Part shown: in pieces, positions 34,651 to 45,395 of the stretch
Layout of the letters: every line of letters starts with the position of its first letter
How positions within the stretch are numbered: the first letter of the stretch is position 1
Source: Tetrapyrgos nigripes
Taxonomy: Eukaryota; Basidiomycota; Agaricomycetes; Agaricales; Campanellaceae
Reading direction: 5' to 3'
NCBI GenBank assembly: GCA_013368315.1
Contig: JAACJM010000227.1
Span: 1-64,000, forward strand
Length of the DNA stretch: 64,000 nucleotides
Program-made: the position numbers and the translations under genes
Notes under the pieces: model-generated
The model's database searches: none
Told to the model about the DNA's origin: nothing
What the model saw: only the letters and a program-made list of their open reading frames with translations

Positions 34651-35460
34651 AGTGCAGGACTGTGATGGGAACCAAGAATAGAAGCATAAGAAAAAGAGGA
34701 ACTTCTGACGTGAACAAGATTTCCACAAGCTGATTGGAATGAGTTCTCCCAAGGTGTAACCAAAACAGCAAGGTTGTGTTCAAGACCTAGTTTAGATGGA
34801 GGAGGATAAGAAACATTGACAAGCTTTGATTCGTTATAGACAGGTACTGTATACCCAAAGATAGATGCAAAGAAGCCCAAGCAGTAAGTATCACAGACAA
34901 AATCTCTGGAATTGGACGAGCATGGGTTTACATCAGTTGCAACTGGGTTAGCAAGGTGGCAATCGAAGATTGACACCTAGCATGTGCAGTGAGACATGTT
35001 GGAAATGTTAAGGAACATTGACTAGTTGTAGAGAAACACTGTAAAATCGAGACTAGAGCTGGAATGGAAGAGGAAACTTAGGTGAGCAAAATCTGCGCAG
35101 TCCGCTTGGCTGTGCTTGCGAGCACTTGGACTGACTGTAACAGCAAGGTTGGAGTCGAAGTAATCAAGACCAAGTTTACACATAGCCAAAGTAAAATGGA
35201 GCAGCAAACAGAAAAATATGTGTGAAAGAGCTTCATGGTGGTATGAGAGAGAGATAAAGGAGATTGAAAGGAACACATTAGACCCTGTAAGCTGTCGGAA
35301 TTAAAACAGAAAAGAACTGGACAAAAGAGGGGCTGCAGAAAGAGACGGTTGGGAGAAATCAGGACATAATCGACATAGCCACCTGCAGATATGCAGTGTA
35401 AACAACTCATCCTCATTTCATTTGGCCTTGTAATGCATACAAAACAAATGAGAATATAAA
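34651..35460 (-). other. Two diverged copies of an unidentified sequence
   Basis: On minus, SKLGLEHNLAVLVTPWENSF (about 34800) and CKLGLDYFDSNLAVTVSPSA (about 35180) are related, so the interval holds a degraded duplication. The upstream copy starts with a signal-peptide-like MKLFHTYFSVCCSILLWLC. Neither copy has a clean full frame; possibly decayed secreted-protein genes. Confidence 0.35.
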
Positions 35461-35577
35461 AGGATACACTCTGAAACATTGTCCTCACTGTATGATTTGA
35501 CCAGGCTTGTCAGCTGCATTTGCAATTGTTTGAGGGAGCACAGGTTATCATCTCTTGTGTTTATACATTATGTATTT

Positions 35578-35655
35578 CCCAATGGTGTAGTGGTTTCTAG
35601 CATGGCCTTTTTGATTCCTGGAGGTCACAGGTTCAACCAATCTATCTATCTAAGA
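35578..35655 (+). repeat. tRNA-derived SINE-like sequence
   Basis: CAATGGTGTAGTGGTTTCTA resembles a tRNA A box (TGGTGTAGTGG) and is followed after about 33 bases by a B-box-like GGTTCAACC, then directly by (TCTA)n. The arms do not fold as a working tRNA, because the T stem is unpaired after the loop. The tail matches the tail of the LINE 3' ends at 17.5 and 22.5 kb. Confidence 0.55.
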
Positions 35656-35659
35656 TACT

Positions 35660-36329
35660 AGTATCTATCAACTCTGCCTATCTCCAAGGTCACATGAATT
35701 TAAATCACATGACTTTTGAGCTCAATGTGGTAACACTTTCCCAGTCTCACCTCACCTTGGGCAGTGTTGCATATTTCCAAATCTTCAGATTCACTCTGAT
35801 GCGTTCATATTCTTTGGAGTTTCAGAAAGAGTTAGACTCTTTTCTGTGTGTCATTTCAGTGTAGGGATGTGTATGGATATGGGCTAAGGTCGGAGAGACC
35901 TTGGCCCTGACAAGAACTTCTCTGGCATATCTGCAATTGGCTGCGATACCTGTATCAGTAAGGAGTGAGCAACGCATCCAGCTAATAGCAGATACCCAGT
36001 GTGGAAGGAGCTCATCAAAGGTAGAACATGCAAAAGTAATGCCAGTGTCAAGTTGGTGTGATTAATGTGGGCAACAAGTGGGCAATATGGGTCACATCAA
36101 GGTCAACTATGGTAGGTGTGCTTTGAAAAGATGCATGGGATAATCATGAAGAATCTATTATGAGTTCATGAGAAGGTTGTGGACAGAAGAAGTAATTTTG
36201 GAATTGATGTTGGTGCTGATGCAGTAGGATTTAAAGATGGTTAACTCTAAATCTGTTGTTGAAATTAGGGCATAGATGTTTGGAATAAGTAGGTTGGATG
36301 AAAATAGGAGTAGAATTTGTAGGGGTAGA
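35660..36329. other. Flank of the Ty3 element, nothing recognised
   Basis: No open frame of note. It ends at the outer edge of the chromovirus 3' LTR. Confidence 0.3.
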
Positions 36330-36689
36330 TGTCAGAACCAAGGTGACAAATGACACTAGAAAATGAGTAGAATAAGGCAAGGTCCATATGATAAGACCAG
36401 ACTAGAGTAGAGATACAGGATGAGTATCCTACACTATATATACTACTTTGTGAATAATGTCCGTGTTTCTAAAGGAATGAATCAAATAAGTATCAATGCA
36501 ATAAATTAAGGTCCTATGATGATGTGCTCGCAATCTAGGGGTCTGCAGATGACTATGGAACAATAAATGGCCTGGCTCAGAAGAAGTCAATCTCACTAGG
36601 GGGAAGTGGGTAGCAGCAATTGGAAGGATAAAGAAGGATTGAGAATCCTTCTTAGGGTTTTTGGAGTAAGGAACGAGAGGTTTCTGACA
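36330..36689 (-). repeat. 3' LTR of the chromovirus
   Basis: 360 bases with inverted ends TGTCAGAA...TTCTGACA. The polypurine tract (AAGAGGGGGGTAG on minus) directly precedes it at 36690-36702. Confidence 0.85.
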
Positions 36690-37100
36690 CTACCCCCCTC
36701 TTAAAGGTTTTTGCCCTGAAGACGCTTGAGAGATTCCATAGACCCATGCTTGAGATTTCTTTGGCCCTAAAGTGTAAAACTCATGAGGAACAAAAGAAAG
36801 GATCATCTTGATATTCCATGGTGCAGCTGGATTCTTTGTGTGGAACTTGGCTATCAATTCCAAACATTTCTTTTCCAACTCCATCACTGGTTCCCAAGTA
36901 TTCTCCAGTGTTGAATACCCCAACCACTTTACCAAATACTCCAAGAATGATCTCTTTTTCTTCTGGTCATAATGCATACAGGAATCTAGGATTTCTTTGA
37001 CATCATAGACTGGTGAGCCATCTTCAATAGTAGTGGGTTCTCGACTAACATCTTGTTGATGCTTTGCAACTGAACAATAATGAGGACAAAGATATGACAT
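36690..37100 (-). pseudogene. Chromovirus Pol C-terminus: chromodomain
   Basis: YDVKEILDSCMHYDQ followed by LEYLVKWLGYSTLENTWEP is a chromodomain, the histone-reading module that directs chromovirus integrase to heterochromatin. The aromatic positions (Y of YDV, W of VKW) are kept. The frame is open over 136 codons and ends at the LTR. Confidence 0.9.
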
Positions 37101-37109
37101 GTGAAAGAC

Positions 37110-38170
37110 CAGGTGAATACTCTTTCAGGTTTTTGGAATATTCACTACCTTTTCCTTGATAGGAAAAGGTCTGTATTGTTTGTCTGCTAGTTTCACACTT
37201 GGTTGTTCCATAGTGATATTTTTTCCTTCAATATACACCTTGTCTCCCTTCTTGTACTCCAGATCCTCATTCCTTCCTTTGTCATAGTATTTCTTCATCA
37301 ATTCTGCACTCCTTGTAAGACATCCTTTAGTGTCTGTTCTGGCATTTTCAATTTGATCAAAGAAATCAGTTGGCTGTTTTCAGGGATGAAAGCCACTGGT
37401 CATATAGAAGGGAGTATAACCTGTGGAATTATGTTCTCAATCATTATAGCAGAATTCTGCCATAGGCAACCATTTGTTCCAGTTGTCTTGTCACAAATAC
37501 TGCTCGATTTCTTGGTTGACACATTCTGTTTGCCCATCTGTTTGAGGGTGATACACTGTTGAAACATTCATTTTGATGCCCAAAATCTCGTAGAGGGATT
37601 TTAGAAATTTGTTCATGAAGACTGATCCTCAATCACTAATGACCCATTCAGGTAATCCAAAATCCCTCCAGACACGATCCAGAAATAACCATGCTATGCC
37701 TTCACTAGTAACTTTGTCATAAGTTGCCAATGCTCTCATCCTTTTACTGAGTTGGTCTACGATGATGAGGATAGTGGTATAACCATGCGATGGAGGAAGA
37801 TGCGTGATTAAATTGCAAGAGATAATCTGCCAAATCTGTTCTGGAATCTTGTTAGGACTTAGTAGCCCTCTTGGTTTCCCTGGCATGTGGGGCATCCCTT
37901 AACATATCTCTTGACATCTCCATAAATGCTAGACCACCAATAGTGTTGGGTAAGTAATTCGGCTGTTTTGGCTTGACCTGGGTGTCCTGTGAAGTACATA
38001 TCATGATGGAATTGAATGATTTCATTATAGAGCTTGAGGTTGTTAGGGACATATAAGAGATTATCTTTGGTGATATAATCTCCATGGTTCTGGAATGATC
38101 ATGCTCGACATTTTTTATGACTGAAGCTTCCCATTTGCGTCTAGCGTTTTGTACTTGTGCAAGGAAAATG
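37110..38170 (-). pseudogene. Chromovirus integrase
   Basis: Zinc-binding HHCC region (GHPGQAKTAELL, then VKGCPTCQG) at about 37980-37880, then the core: LITHLPPSHGYTTILIIVDQ, GLPEWVISD, and YHPQTDGQTECVNQEIEQ. The first catalytic Asp, normally just before LIT, reads Asn (SCNLIT). A TGA follows the second Asp at 37628-37630. The third, Glu (TECVNQE), remains. A frame change separates the zinc region from the core. Non-functional. Confidence 0.88.
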
Positions 38171-38229
38171 TCTCCTGGGGTGTCTTGAGCTTGGGCTGTT
38201 TCCATAGCTCATAAGAATTTGGCTTTAAG

Positions 38230-39087
38230 AAGGGTAATGTCTGTTATCTTCTACCCCTTCCTCATGACCCTTTCACCTCGAAAGCAGGTCAGGTTTCAAA
38301 TGGCTCTTCCCCAGTTTATGAACCAGTTGAAAGTCATAATCAGCCAATTCCAATGACTAATGAGCCTTTCTCCTGTTGAGGGTTTTTGCTGTCATAAAGT
38401 ATTGGAGATTACGATGGTCTGTCCAGATTTCAAATCTTGGTCCCCCCATCAAGTAATGCCTCCAATCCTTCAGCACTCTCCTCCTTATCGTGACAAAAAA
38501 GCAATAGGCAGCCATTCACCATCTTGGAGTTGGGATAATACAGCACCCATGGTGAAATTTGAACTATCTGCTTCAACTTGATAAGGACAATTATCCATGG
38601 GAAAATGAGAACTGGTGATGACAGCATCTTTCAATTTCTGAAAGCCCTTTTCTTGGTCAGGTGTCCATTGCCAGGGTACATCTTTTTGTGTCAAGTCATT
38701 TAATGGACAAGCCATTTTTGCATAGTCTTTAATGAACCTTCGATAAAAGTTCATAAATTCTAAGAAGCTCTGAATGTCCTTGACACAGGTTGGTGTTTCC
38801 CACTGGCAGACTCCCTCAACCTTGACAGGGTCCATCCTCATCTTCCTGTTGCCCACTATAAGTCCCAAATATTCCACTTTTTTCTTGTGGAAGTCACACT
38901 TCTCCAGTTTCAAATAGAGGTTATTTGCCTTTAGAATTCGTAAAACCTCTTGAGCAGTTTCTGTGTGCTCATCTATATTCTTCGAGAATATCAGGATATT
39001 GTCCATGTAAACAATAACCTTTCCTGCTTGGATAAGATCATGGTTTGGAATGTGGCTGGTGAATTCATGGGGTTCACACCTGATGCG
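38230..39087 (-). pseudogene. Chromovirus reverse transcriptase C-terminal part and RNase H
   Basis: Begins at the foldback edge with NSPATFQTMI, frameshifts, then LIQAGKVIVYMDNILIFS: the catalytic YMDD reads YMDN. Thumb (FLEFMNFYRRFIKDYAK) and RNase H (YQVEADSSNFTMGAVLSQLQ, then WTDHRNLQYFMTAKTLNRR) follow, with a frame change near 38450. Confidence 0.9.
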
Positions 39088-39482
39088 GTATTACTTTTTT
39101 TAAAAATGTCGTTATCTTAACGTCTTGGCAATTGCAAAAGTCAATGTTAACTTTTGGCAGGGTTAATGTCGACTTTTGCAGGGTCCAGAGGGCGGCCAAG
39201 GGCTTTCCTAAATGGGAAAAAGCTCCAGAAATCTGTAGCATATGTCACAAAAGTGTGACAAATACTCAAAAATGTGTAACAGGCTGTCACTACTCCTTTT
39301 AAGAATAATGTGGTGGGTTGGGGCGGGTTTTTCCCATGCCCCTTTGTCCTATAATTGTTGTAGCAGCCGTTATGTGGCAAAAAATCTCAAAAAATCGAAA
39401 CAAATACTGAAAATATTCATACCTTTGTTGTGATGATATAATAGGGTATGACTAGTGGAGGTCACTTTTACAAAAGTATAGC

Positions 39483-40269
39483 TAACAAGGGAGGACCAAA
39501 TCTTGACTGAAAGATATTGGGTCAAAAAAATTTTTAAGCCCCTCAACTGAGAGACCAACCGACCAACTGCTTATATAATTATCCATATATGGAAATTTCC
39601 CACATGTACCCGCTAGCTACGTCATAATCCTTGGCTCACACTGCCAGCACATCAGTCCTACACCTTTCCCAATTGCTCCAACCCTCTTCTTTGAATATAT
39701 TAACTGCGCATATAAAAGATCTGAACCAATGGTTCTGCAAAATCGTGATTGGAGCACTTGTCCTAGCCAGGTAAGCTCTACACTACTGATGTTGATGTAC
39801 TCATTGCAGTCTGGACACTTGGGCCAACCTTTTTCATTGGTCTATGACATTTCAGAGAAGTATAGAGTGGCCCATAAAACTTCCTATTTACCTCAATACT
39901 CATCAATGAGTGTGTCCAGAGTGTGTCCGAAAGAAAACTTTTTGATTTTCCACAACCTATGAACAGCTCCACCGCAAGCATATGTCAAACTTTCTTAGCT
40001 CATACATAGCACCGCATTGTAATATTCATATGGGTTTAGTGCTGAGGCTTAAGCTATCTAGTATGTAGGACATGAGAGATGGATTTCCAGGTGGCCGGAA
40101 CAGGTATTATGTAGGGACGAAGTCCTAGTGTCAGTGGTGTTCCAAACACTTTGGGAACCCTTCAGGGTGGTTCTGGGCCTTCTACACCCTTCAAAAAAAA
40201 ATTTCATATCAAAAATTTTTTTAGACTGACCGACCCAATGTCACGCATCACGGCCTGGCCCCCTCTTGA
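39483..40269. mobile_element. hAT-like non-autonomous element inside the foldback
   Basis: Ends with CAAGGGAGGACC and the complement TCAAGAGGGGGCC, flanked by AGTATAGC at 39475-39482 and 40270-40277. The interior resembles the 29392-30269 element (CCGACCAACTGCTTATATAA against CCGACCGATCGCTTATGTAA). The right arm of the foldback lacks it, so it came later than the foldback. It includes a TATAAAAG at about 39713. Confidence 0.88.
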
Positions 40270-40405
40270 AGTATAGCATATAACTTTTACCAGACCACTT
40301 TTATAAAAGCAGTGTGAAGGTGTGCTACTTTTTAAAAGAGGTATCACTTTTGCAAAATTGTAAAAGTGATAGCAGTTGACTAAAGGTGAGTGCAGGGCGC
40401 ATTGT

Positions 40406-40683
40406 CACTGGTGCAAACACTTGTAATTCCTTAGATATACCAAGGAATTACATAAGACTTACACTGGTACACTCAATATGTAAGTCCACTTGACTTACTG
40501 AAGTATTACCAGGGACCACTGTGAGACTTCATGCCTTACAATGGTCATATATAATTGTTTCATTTTTTTTGGTCTCTGGTAATACTTCAGTAAGTCAAGT
40601 GGACTTACATATTGAGTGTACCAGTGTAAGTCTTATGTAATTCCTCTGTATATCCAAGGAATTACAAGTGTTTGCATCCAGTG
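40406..40683. mobile_element. CACTA-type MITE with long hairpin
   Basis: Starts CACTGGTGCAAACAC and ends as its near-perfect complement; inverted arms are about 115 bases, around a 45-base loop. Flanked by TGT at 40403-40405 and 40684-40686. The right foldback arm carries the unoccupied site (complement of GCATTGTGGTAGGG at about 42556-42570), which proves the insertion and its 3-base duplication. CACTG ends and a 3-base duplication fit CACTA/EnSpm. Confidence 0.92.
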
Positions 40684-43050
40684 TGTGGTAGGGTACAGGG
40701 CATATCCTTTTGGGGAAGAATGGTCAAAAAATGCTAGAAAAATCGGATTTTTATTCTAATGGCTGTTTGCAGTGCATGGAAGCTGCTGGAGCAGTACTAG
40801 TGATTGTTTCCATGGCACAGGTTGGGTGATAGCACCCTAAATCTGGATTTGGAATAGGAATAGGGGCTGTGGCTGAACCAAAAAACACAAAATACATTTC
40901 CAGTGCCAGCAATTAAAAATGAATTAGGCACATCAGAGAGTGCATCCTGGGTGGCTAAATCATAATATCAAATTATATTTGCAATATATGTAGTGATTCT
41001 CAAGATATGGCCAAATACTGTACAAATATGGCAAAAGAGCAGGATGGGCACTGATTATTGTGGTAAAACAGCTCTGATTGTCATGTGAGTTGGTATAATA
41101 CTACATTGACACTTTCCAAATATGGCGATATAGCCCATTCTATTATATATTCAGGTATTGGGGTGCTATGCCCAAAATACTGTCCAGAAATAACAAAATT
41201 TAAAATGGCCGTGGACACTACATAATATACCATTGGATATATGTGTAAATATTTGTGCAGGAGTATTTTGGGTCCCTGAGCCAGAATTTCTACTTGGATA
41301 ACCCCTATTTACTGTGGCTGTGGTGCTATTTCATATGTACCCCTAAACAAAGGTATCTGTGGCACCTGCAATATCTGACTGGGAAAAGGTGCCACTGCTT
41401 CGCATGGCAAATTACGAGGCCTGTTTAAGTAAAACGTTTCGTATGCAGTAAAAATTCTTTTATTTAGATAGAGCCCAATACTGTACCATTTTAATGTAAC
41501 AGCACCTTTAAATGACCTTGGATTAGAGATATCCATAGTGATTCAGAGTCTCAGAGAGTGGCTCTTGATGACTTTTGATGGCTGTTGAGGGAAGGTAAAC
41601 GCAAGTAAACGCGTCTGAACCTGGTGCATCGACAGCGATGGAGGGAAGCAGGAATGACGTGTCAGTTAAGCGTCAGCTGAAATGGCAGTGTTCGGGCACT
41701 TCGGAGCGCTGAGGTGGCGTGTAAAAGTTAGAACCCATGAGAAAGTTTGATACTCAATTGGGGGTCGACATAAGTTAACTCGGCCTAAAGGGCCTCGTAA
41801 TTTATAAATTCGTGTGGACAGGTATATATATGTCTTTCAATGTTCTCAACATGAATGTGAGGTTCTAATTGCTATATCTCTGGGCTACTTGACCCCACGG
41901 TCCAAAATACTTGTCAAATTTTTCAAAACTTGAAATGGCCATAGACACTACAATTCAGGGACCCAAAGTACTCCAGCACAAATATTTATACATATATCCA
42001 ATGATATATTATGTAGTGTCCACGGCCATTTCAAATTTGCTATTTCTGGAAAGTATTTTGGGCACAGCACCCCAACACCTGAATATCTAATAGAATGGGC
42101 TATATCCCCACATTTGGAAAGTGTCAATGCAGTATCATACCAATCCACATGACAATCAGAGCTGTTTTACCATGATAACCAGTGCCCATCCTGCTCTTTT
42201 GCCATATTTGTACAGTATTTTGGCCATATCTTGAGAACCGCTACATATATTGCAAATCTAATTTGATATTATGATTTAGCCACCCAGGATGCACTCTCTG
42301 ATGTGCCTAATTCATTTTTAATTGCTGGCACTGGAAATGTATTTTGTGTTTTTTGGTTCAGCCGCAGCCCCTATTCCTATTTCAAATCCAGATTTAGAGT
42401 ACTATTGACCATGGGTACCTTCCGCCCAACCCTGGCCATGGGAAACAATCACTAGCACTGCTCCAGCAACCTCCATGCACTGCAAACAGCCATTAGAATA
42501 AAAATCCGACTTTTCTAGCATTTTTTGACCATTCTTCCCCAAAAGGAAATGCCCTGTACCCTACCACAATGCGCCCTGCACTCACCTTTAGTCAAAAGTT
42601 ACCACTTTTACAATTTTGCAAAAGTGATACCTCTTTTAAAAAAGTAGCACACCTTCACACTGCTATACTTTTGTAAAAGTGGCCTCCATTAGTCATACCC
42701 CTATTATATCATCACAACAACAGTACGAATATTTTCAGTATTTGTTGAGATTTTTTGAGATTTTTTGCCACATAATGACCACTACAACAATTATAGGACA
42801 AGGGGGCATGGGAAAAACCTGCCCCAACCCACCACAAAAAAGGAGTAGCGACAGCCTGTTACACATTTTCAAGTATTTGTCACATTTGTGACATATGTTA
42901 CAGATTTCTGGAGCTTTTGTCCCATTTAGGAAAGCTCTTGGCCACCCTCCGGACCCTGCAAAAGTCGACATTAACCCTGCCAAAAGTTAACGTTGACTTT
43001 TGCAATGGCCAAGACGTTAAGATAACAACAATTTTTTAAAAAGTTTTACA

Positions 43051-43183
43051 GCTACAGCTGGGGTTCAAACAATCCTCAATTGGTGACAAATGCTGCTTTA
43101 TGTTTGTCCCCTTCCTTGATTCAAATATTGTTGTATCCCATCTTACATCGAGTTTTGTAAAGATTTTTGTGTGCCTTAGTTTA
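43051..43183 (-). pseudogene. Chromovirus reverse transcriptase, middle piece
   Basis: YKLRHTKIFTKLDVRW, then a frame change, then the region ending GLFEP just before the foldback. Contains the first polymerase Asp (KLDVRW). Bounded by the 775-base insertion on one side and the foldback on the other. Confidence 0.85.
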
Positions 43184-43191
43184 TATAACAT

Positions 43192-43966
43192 TGTAGCAGG
43201 GCATGAGTTGATTCTCATTTTTATTTTATTTTCTTCTTACATTACTTTCTCTTTATAAAACCATCCTTCTCCTCGTTTTCTTTATCCTCCTCCTCATCAC
43301 CATACCTTTTCTCCATCAGGTTAGCTGATTCACAGACGTCAACTCCAATTCCTTCCTTGTTTGTCTTGCCCTTCACACCAATGCCTTGAGCAAGCATTGA
43401 GGGTTCTGAGGTCCCCTATTGTGTGTCGTATATCGTCTGGCAATGTTCTGACAGGGGAGGGAGAGGAGTAGTGTTGGTAAGAGTCTCTATCCCTTTTTTC
43501 CAAATATGACCAATTTTGATCATCGCTCCAGACTTTATTCCTCTGACTTCTAAATTTCCTTCTCTCGCTTCCATTAACTGCCCATTTCTAACTTCCTCAC
43601 CATCCAAACTTGTTGATACCAGCTCTTCTTTGCATTCCTGAAAAATCTTTCACTCCTTTTAGTTATATTCTCTTTGTACTTACTTGGCACCAGGAGACTC
43701 TATATAGCACTGTAGGATACTCCAATCATTATCTTCCTTCCTGCCTAACTTCAAGCCAGAGCCTGAGCCCAAAAACTCTCCAACCGAGCCTTACAATTGA
43801 GCATTTTCTACTGAGCCTTCATCTGAGCTTTCACTTGATCACACACATCTTCAACAAGTACTCTTCATGCCACTCTTGTGACTGTCTTTGTCCTTTCTCT
43901 TGTTACCCCCCTGACTGTTTCCCAACTGTCTCCATCCAATGTCCTTGCTCGGACATGCTTCTCCCC
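43192..43966. mobile_element. 775-base insertion with 8-base target duplication
   Basis: Flanked by TATAACAT at 43184-43191 and 43967-43974; removing one copy rejoins reverse transcriptase as SDMLYKLRH. It starts TGTAGCAGGG and ends TTCTCCCC with no clear terminal inverted repeat. The interior has a TATAAAA (43254) followed by a CT-rich stretch, like a fungal promoter. Eight bases suggests hAT, but the class is unresolved. Confidence 0.75.
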
Positions 43967-44003
43967 TATAACATGTCTGAAATCAATGGGATGGGATATC
44001 AAT

Positions 44004-45170
44004 CCCAGTCAAAAACGACGCCAACGGCTTCCGACAATTCTAACAGGAAACCTTGAGATCTGAGCTTGTCCAAGTTTTTCTGAATATTTCTGAGTATTTC
44101 CGATATTTTCTGGACAATGTATAATGTCAACTCAGAAGCAACGCTTTGATGACGCACGTCAATGCGTGTCGACCTGCTCGAGCTCACGGAGTGTGACATG
44201 GACTTAGACTCAGAGATTTTCTGTGAACGTCACCAATGTCATCGACGTCACACTGCCCCAACAAAAACGATGGGCTCCCCAAACTTTCTCACCCAACTCA
44301 AATGTCACCACAACCACCACCATCTTCTCCGTCTCTCCTCCCTTCTCCACTCTCGCTTCTCGCTCCTCTCCCCTGGATCACTGCATGGCAAGTCGCAACA
44401 CCTTCTCACTAGATAACGACTATATCGGCGATCAACAAATTACCACAGAACTTTGCGTTGTTGCCCCTTGCAGGCATGTATAGTGGAGGTAGTGGGATGT
44501 TCTGTTCTGGGCGAGAATCATTAGAATCTTCCAGGGGTTTCCAGGTGTGTCTTCATGTTAGATGACACTTGTACCATTGGCCCAAATCCCTTACTCTGCC
44601 TTTCTAGGAGCCTGAGCAAGTGGTGTATATGCATGTCATTTGAAATTTGAGGTATGTGTGTGTCTGCTCTCAACACATCTCTCTGCTCAGTCTCCTTTGA
44701 CTTTGTAGTTATGTGAAGGTCGACGTGCATGTGTGATTGGCAGATTGATGGCGGACTCGCAGAGTCACTGAAGGTACGTTTCCCTGGTCTCTTGCAGTTA
44801 CTTTGCGTTGCTAATTCGTTTATTTCAGGGACATTCAACTTCTTAGATGGGACCAAGATGGGACAGCGTCGGCAGGTGTCAGAAGGTGTCTGTATAGCTT
44901 ACTTTAGTAAAAAGATGTACAATAGTATGAAATAGAATTCAAGTTGATAATTTCTGATCATTTCTGACACTATCTGACCTTGTCTGAAAGGTGTCATTGA
45001 CACATCCTCACCTTTTTGCCCAGACGCAACCAGAAATAGCCAGAAATAGCCAAAAGCAAATCCAGTATAGGGTCATTTTCTGACGTCTTTCTGGCCACGT
45101 CCGAAATAGTTGGCAGGAGTCGGAAGTGGTCGGTTATAGTTGGTTGTGGCCGGCGTCATTTTTGACTGGG
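44004..45170. mobile_element. 1.17-kb inverted-repeat DNA transposon
   Basis: Ends CCCAGTCAAAAACGACGCC and the complement CCCAGTCAAAAATGACGCC, flanked by TATCAAT at 43997-44003 and 45171-45177. It lies in the reverse transcriptase between KLNSLTIKN and YPIPLISDML. Subterminal stretches repeat TTTCTGA(C/G) and CCGAAATA-like words. No transposase frame was recognised. Confidence 0.88.
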
Positions 45171-45177
45171 TATCAAT

Positions 45178-45395
45178 TCTTGATGGTCAAAGAGTTGAGT
45201 TTTCAATAATCCTGAACTGGACGAAGCTTCCCATCTTTTTGACAAAGAAGAAAGGTGAAGATATAGGAGATTTTGAAGCTTGAATCCTTCCAGTTCGGAG
45301 TTGTTCCTCAATGAAATCATCCAGTGGACCCTGTTCATCCACAGCTAAAGGATAAACCTTGCTCTTGAAAGGTTCCACATCGGGCACTAATTTGA
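45178..45395 (-). pseudogene. Chromovirus reverse transcriptase, N-terminal piece
   Basis: [20 protein letters not shown], then [18 protein letters not shown] and, after a frame change, [17 protein letters not shown] replaces the residue between Y and K. Confidence 0.88.

Larger units (their letters stand above)
39088..43050. mobile_element. 4-kb foldback element (large inverted repeat)
   Basis: The left arm (39088-41279) and right arm (41955-43050) are reverse complements with roughly 85-90% identity by eye, around a 675-base centre. The left arm is longer because it holds two later insertions (787 and 278 bases). Outer ends read GTATTACTTTTTTTAAAA and, on the complement, GTAAAACTTTTTAAAAAA. 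Arms carry GACTTTTGCA/TGCAAAAGTC motifs and no gene. It splits the chromovirus reverse transcriptase between GLFEP and SPATFQ. I see no target duplication. Possibly an inverted dimer of an unknown element. Confidence 0.9.

Noticed and set aside
34491..34976. 161-codon open frame on minus with cysteines and repeats
   Set aside because: Much of it is a minisatellite read through, and the rest is one of two decayed copies of an unknown sequence without a clean start, introns or a known motif.
35578..35655. A functional tRNA gene
   Set aside because: The A and B boxes are approximate, but the acceptor and T stems do not pair, and a (TCTA)n tail follows at once; a SINE relic is the better reading.
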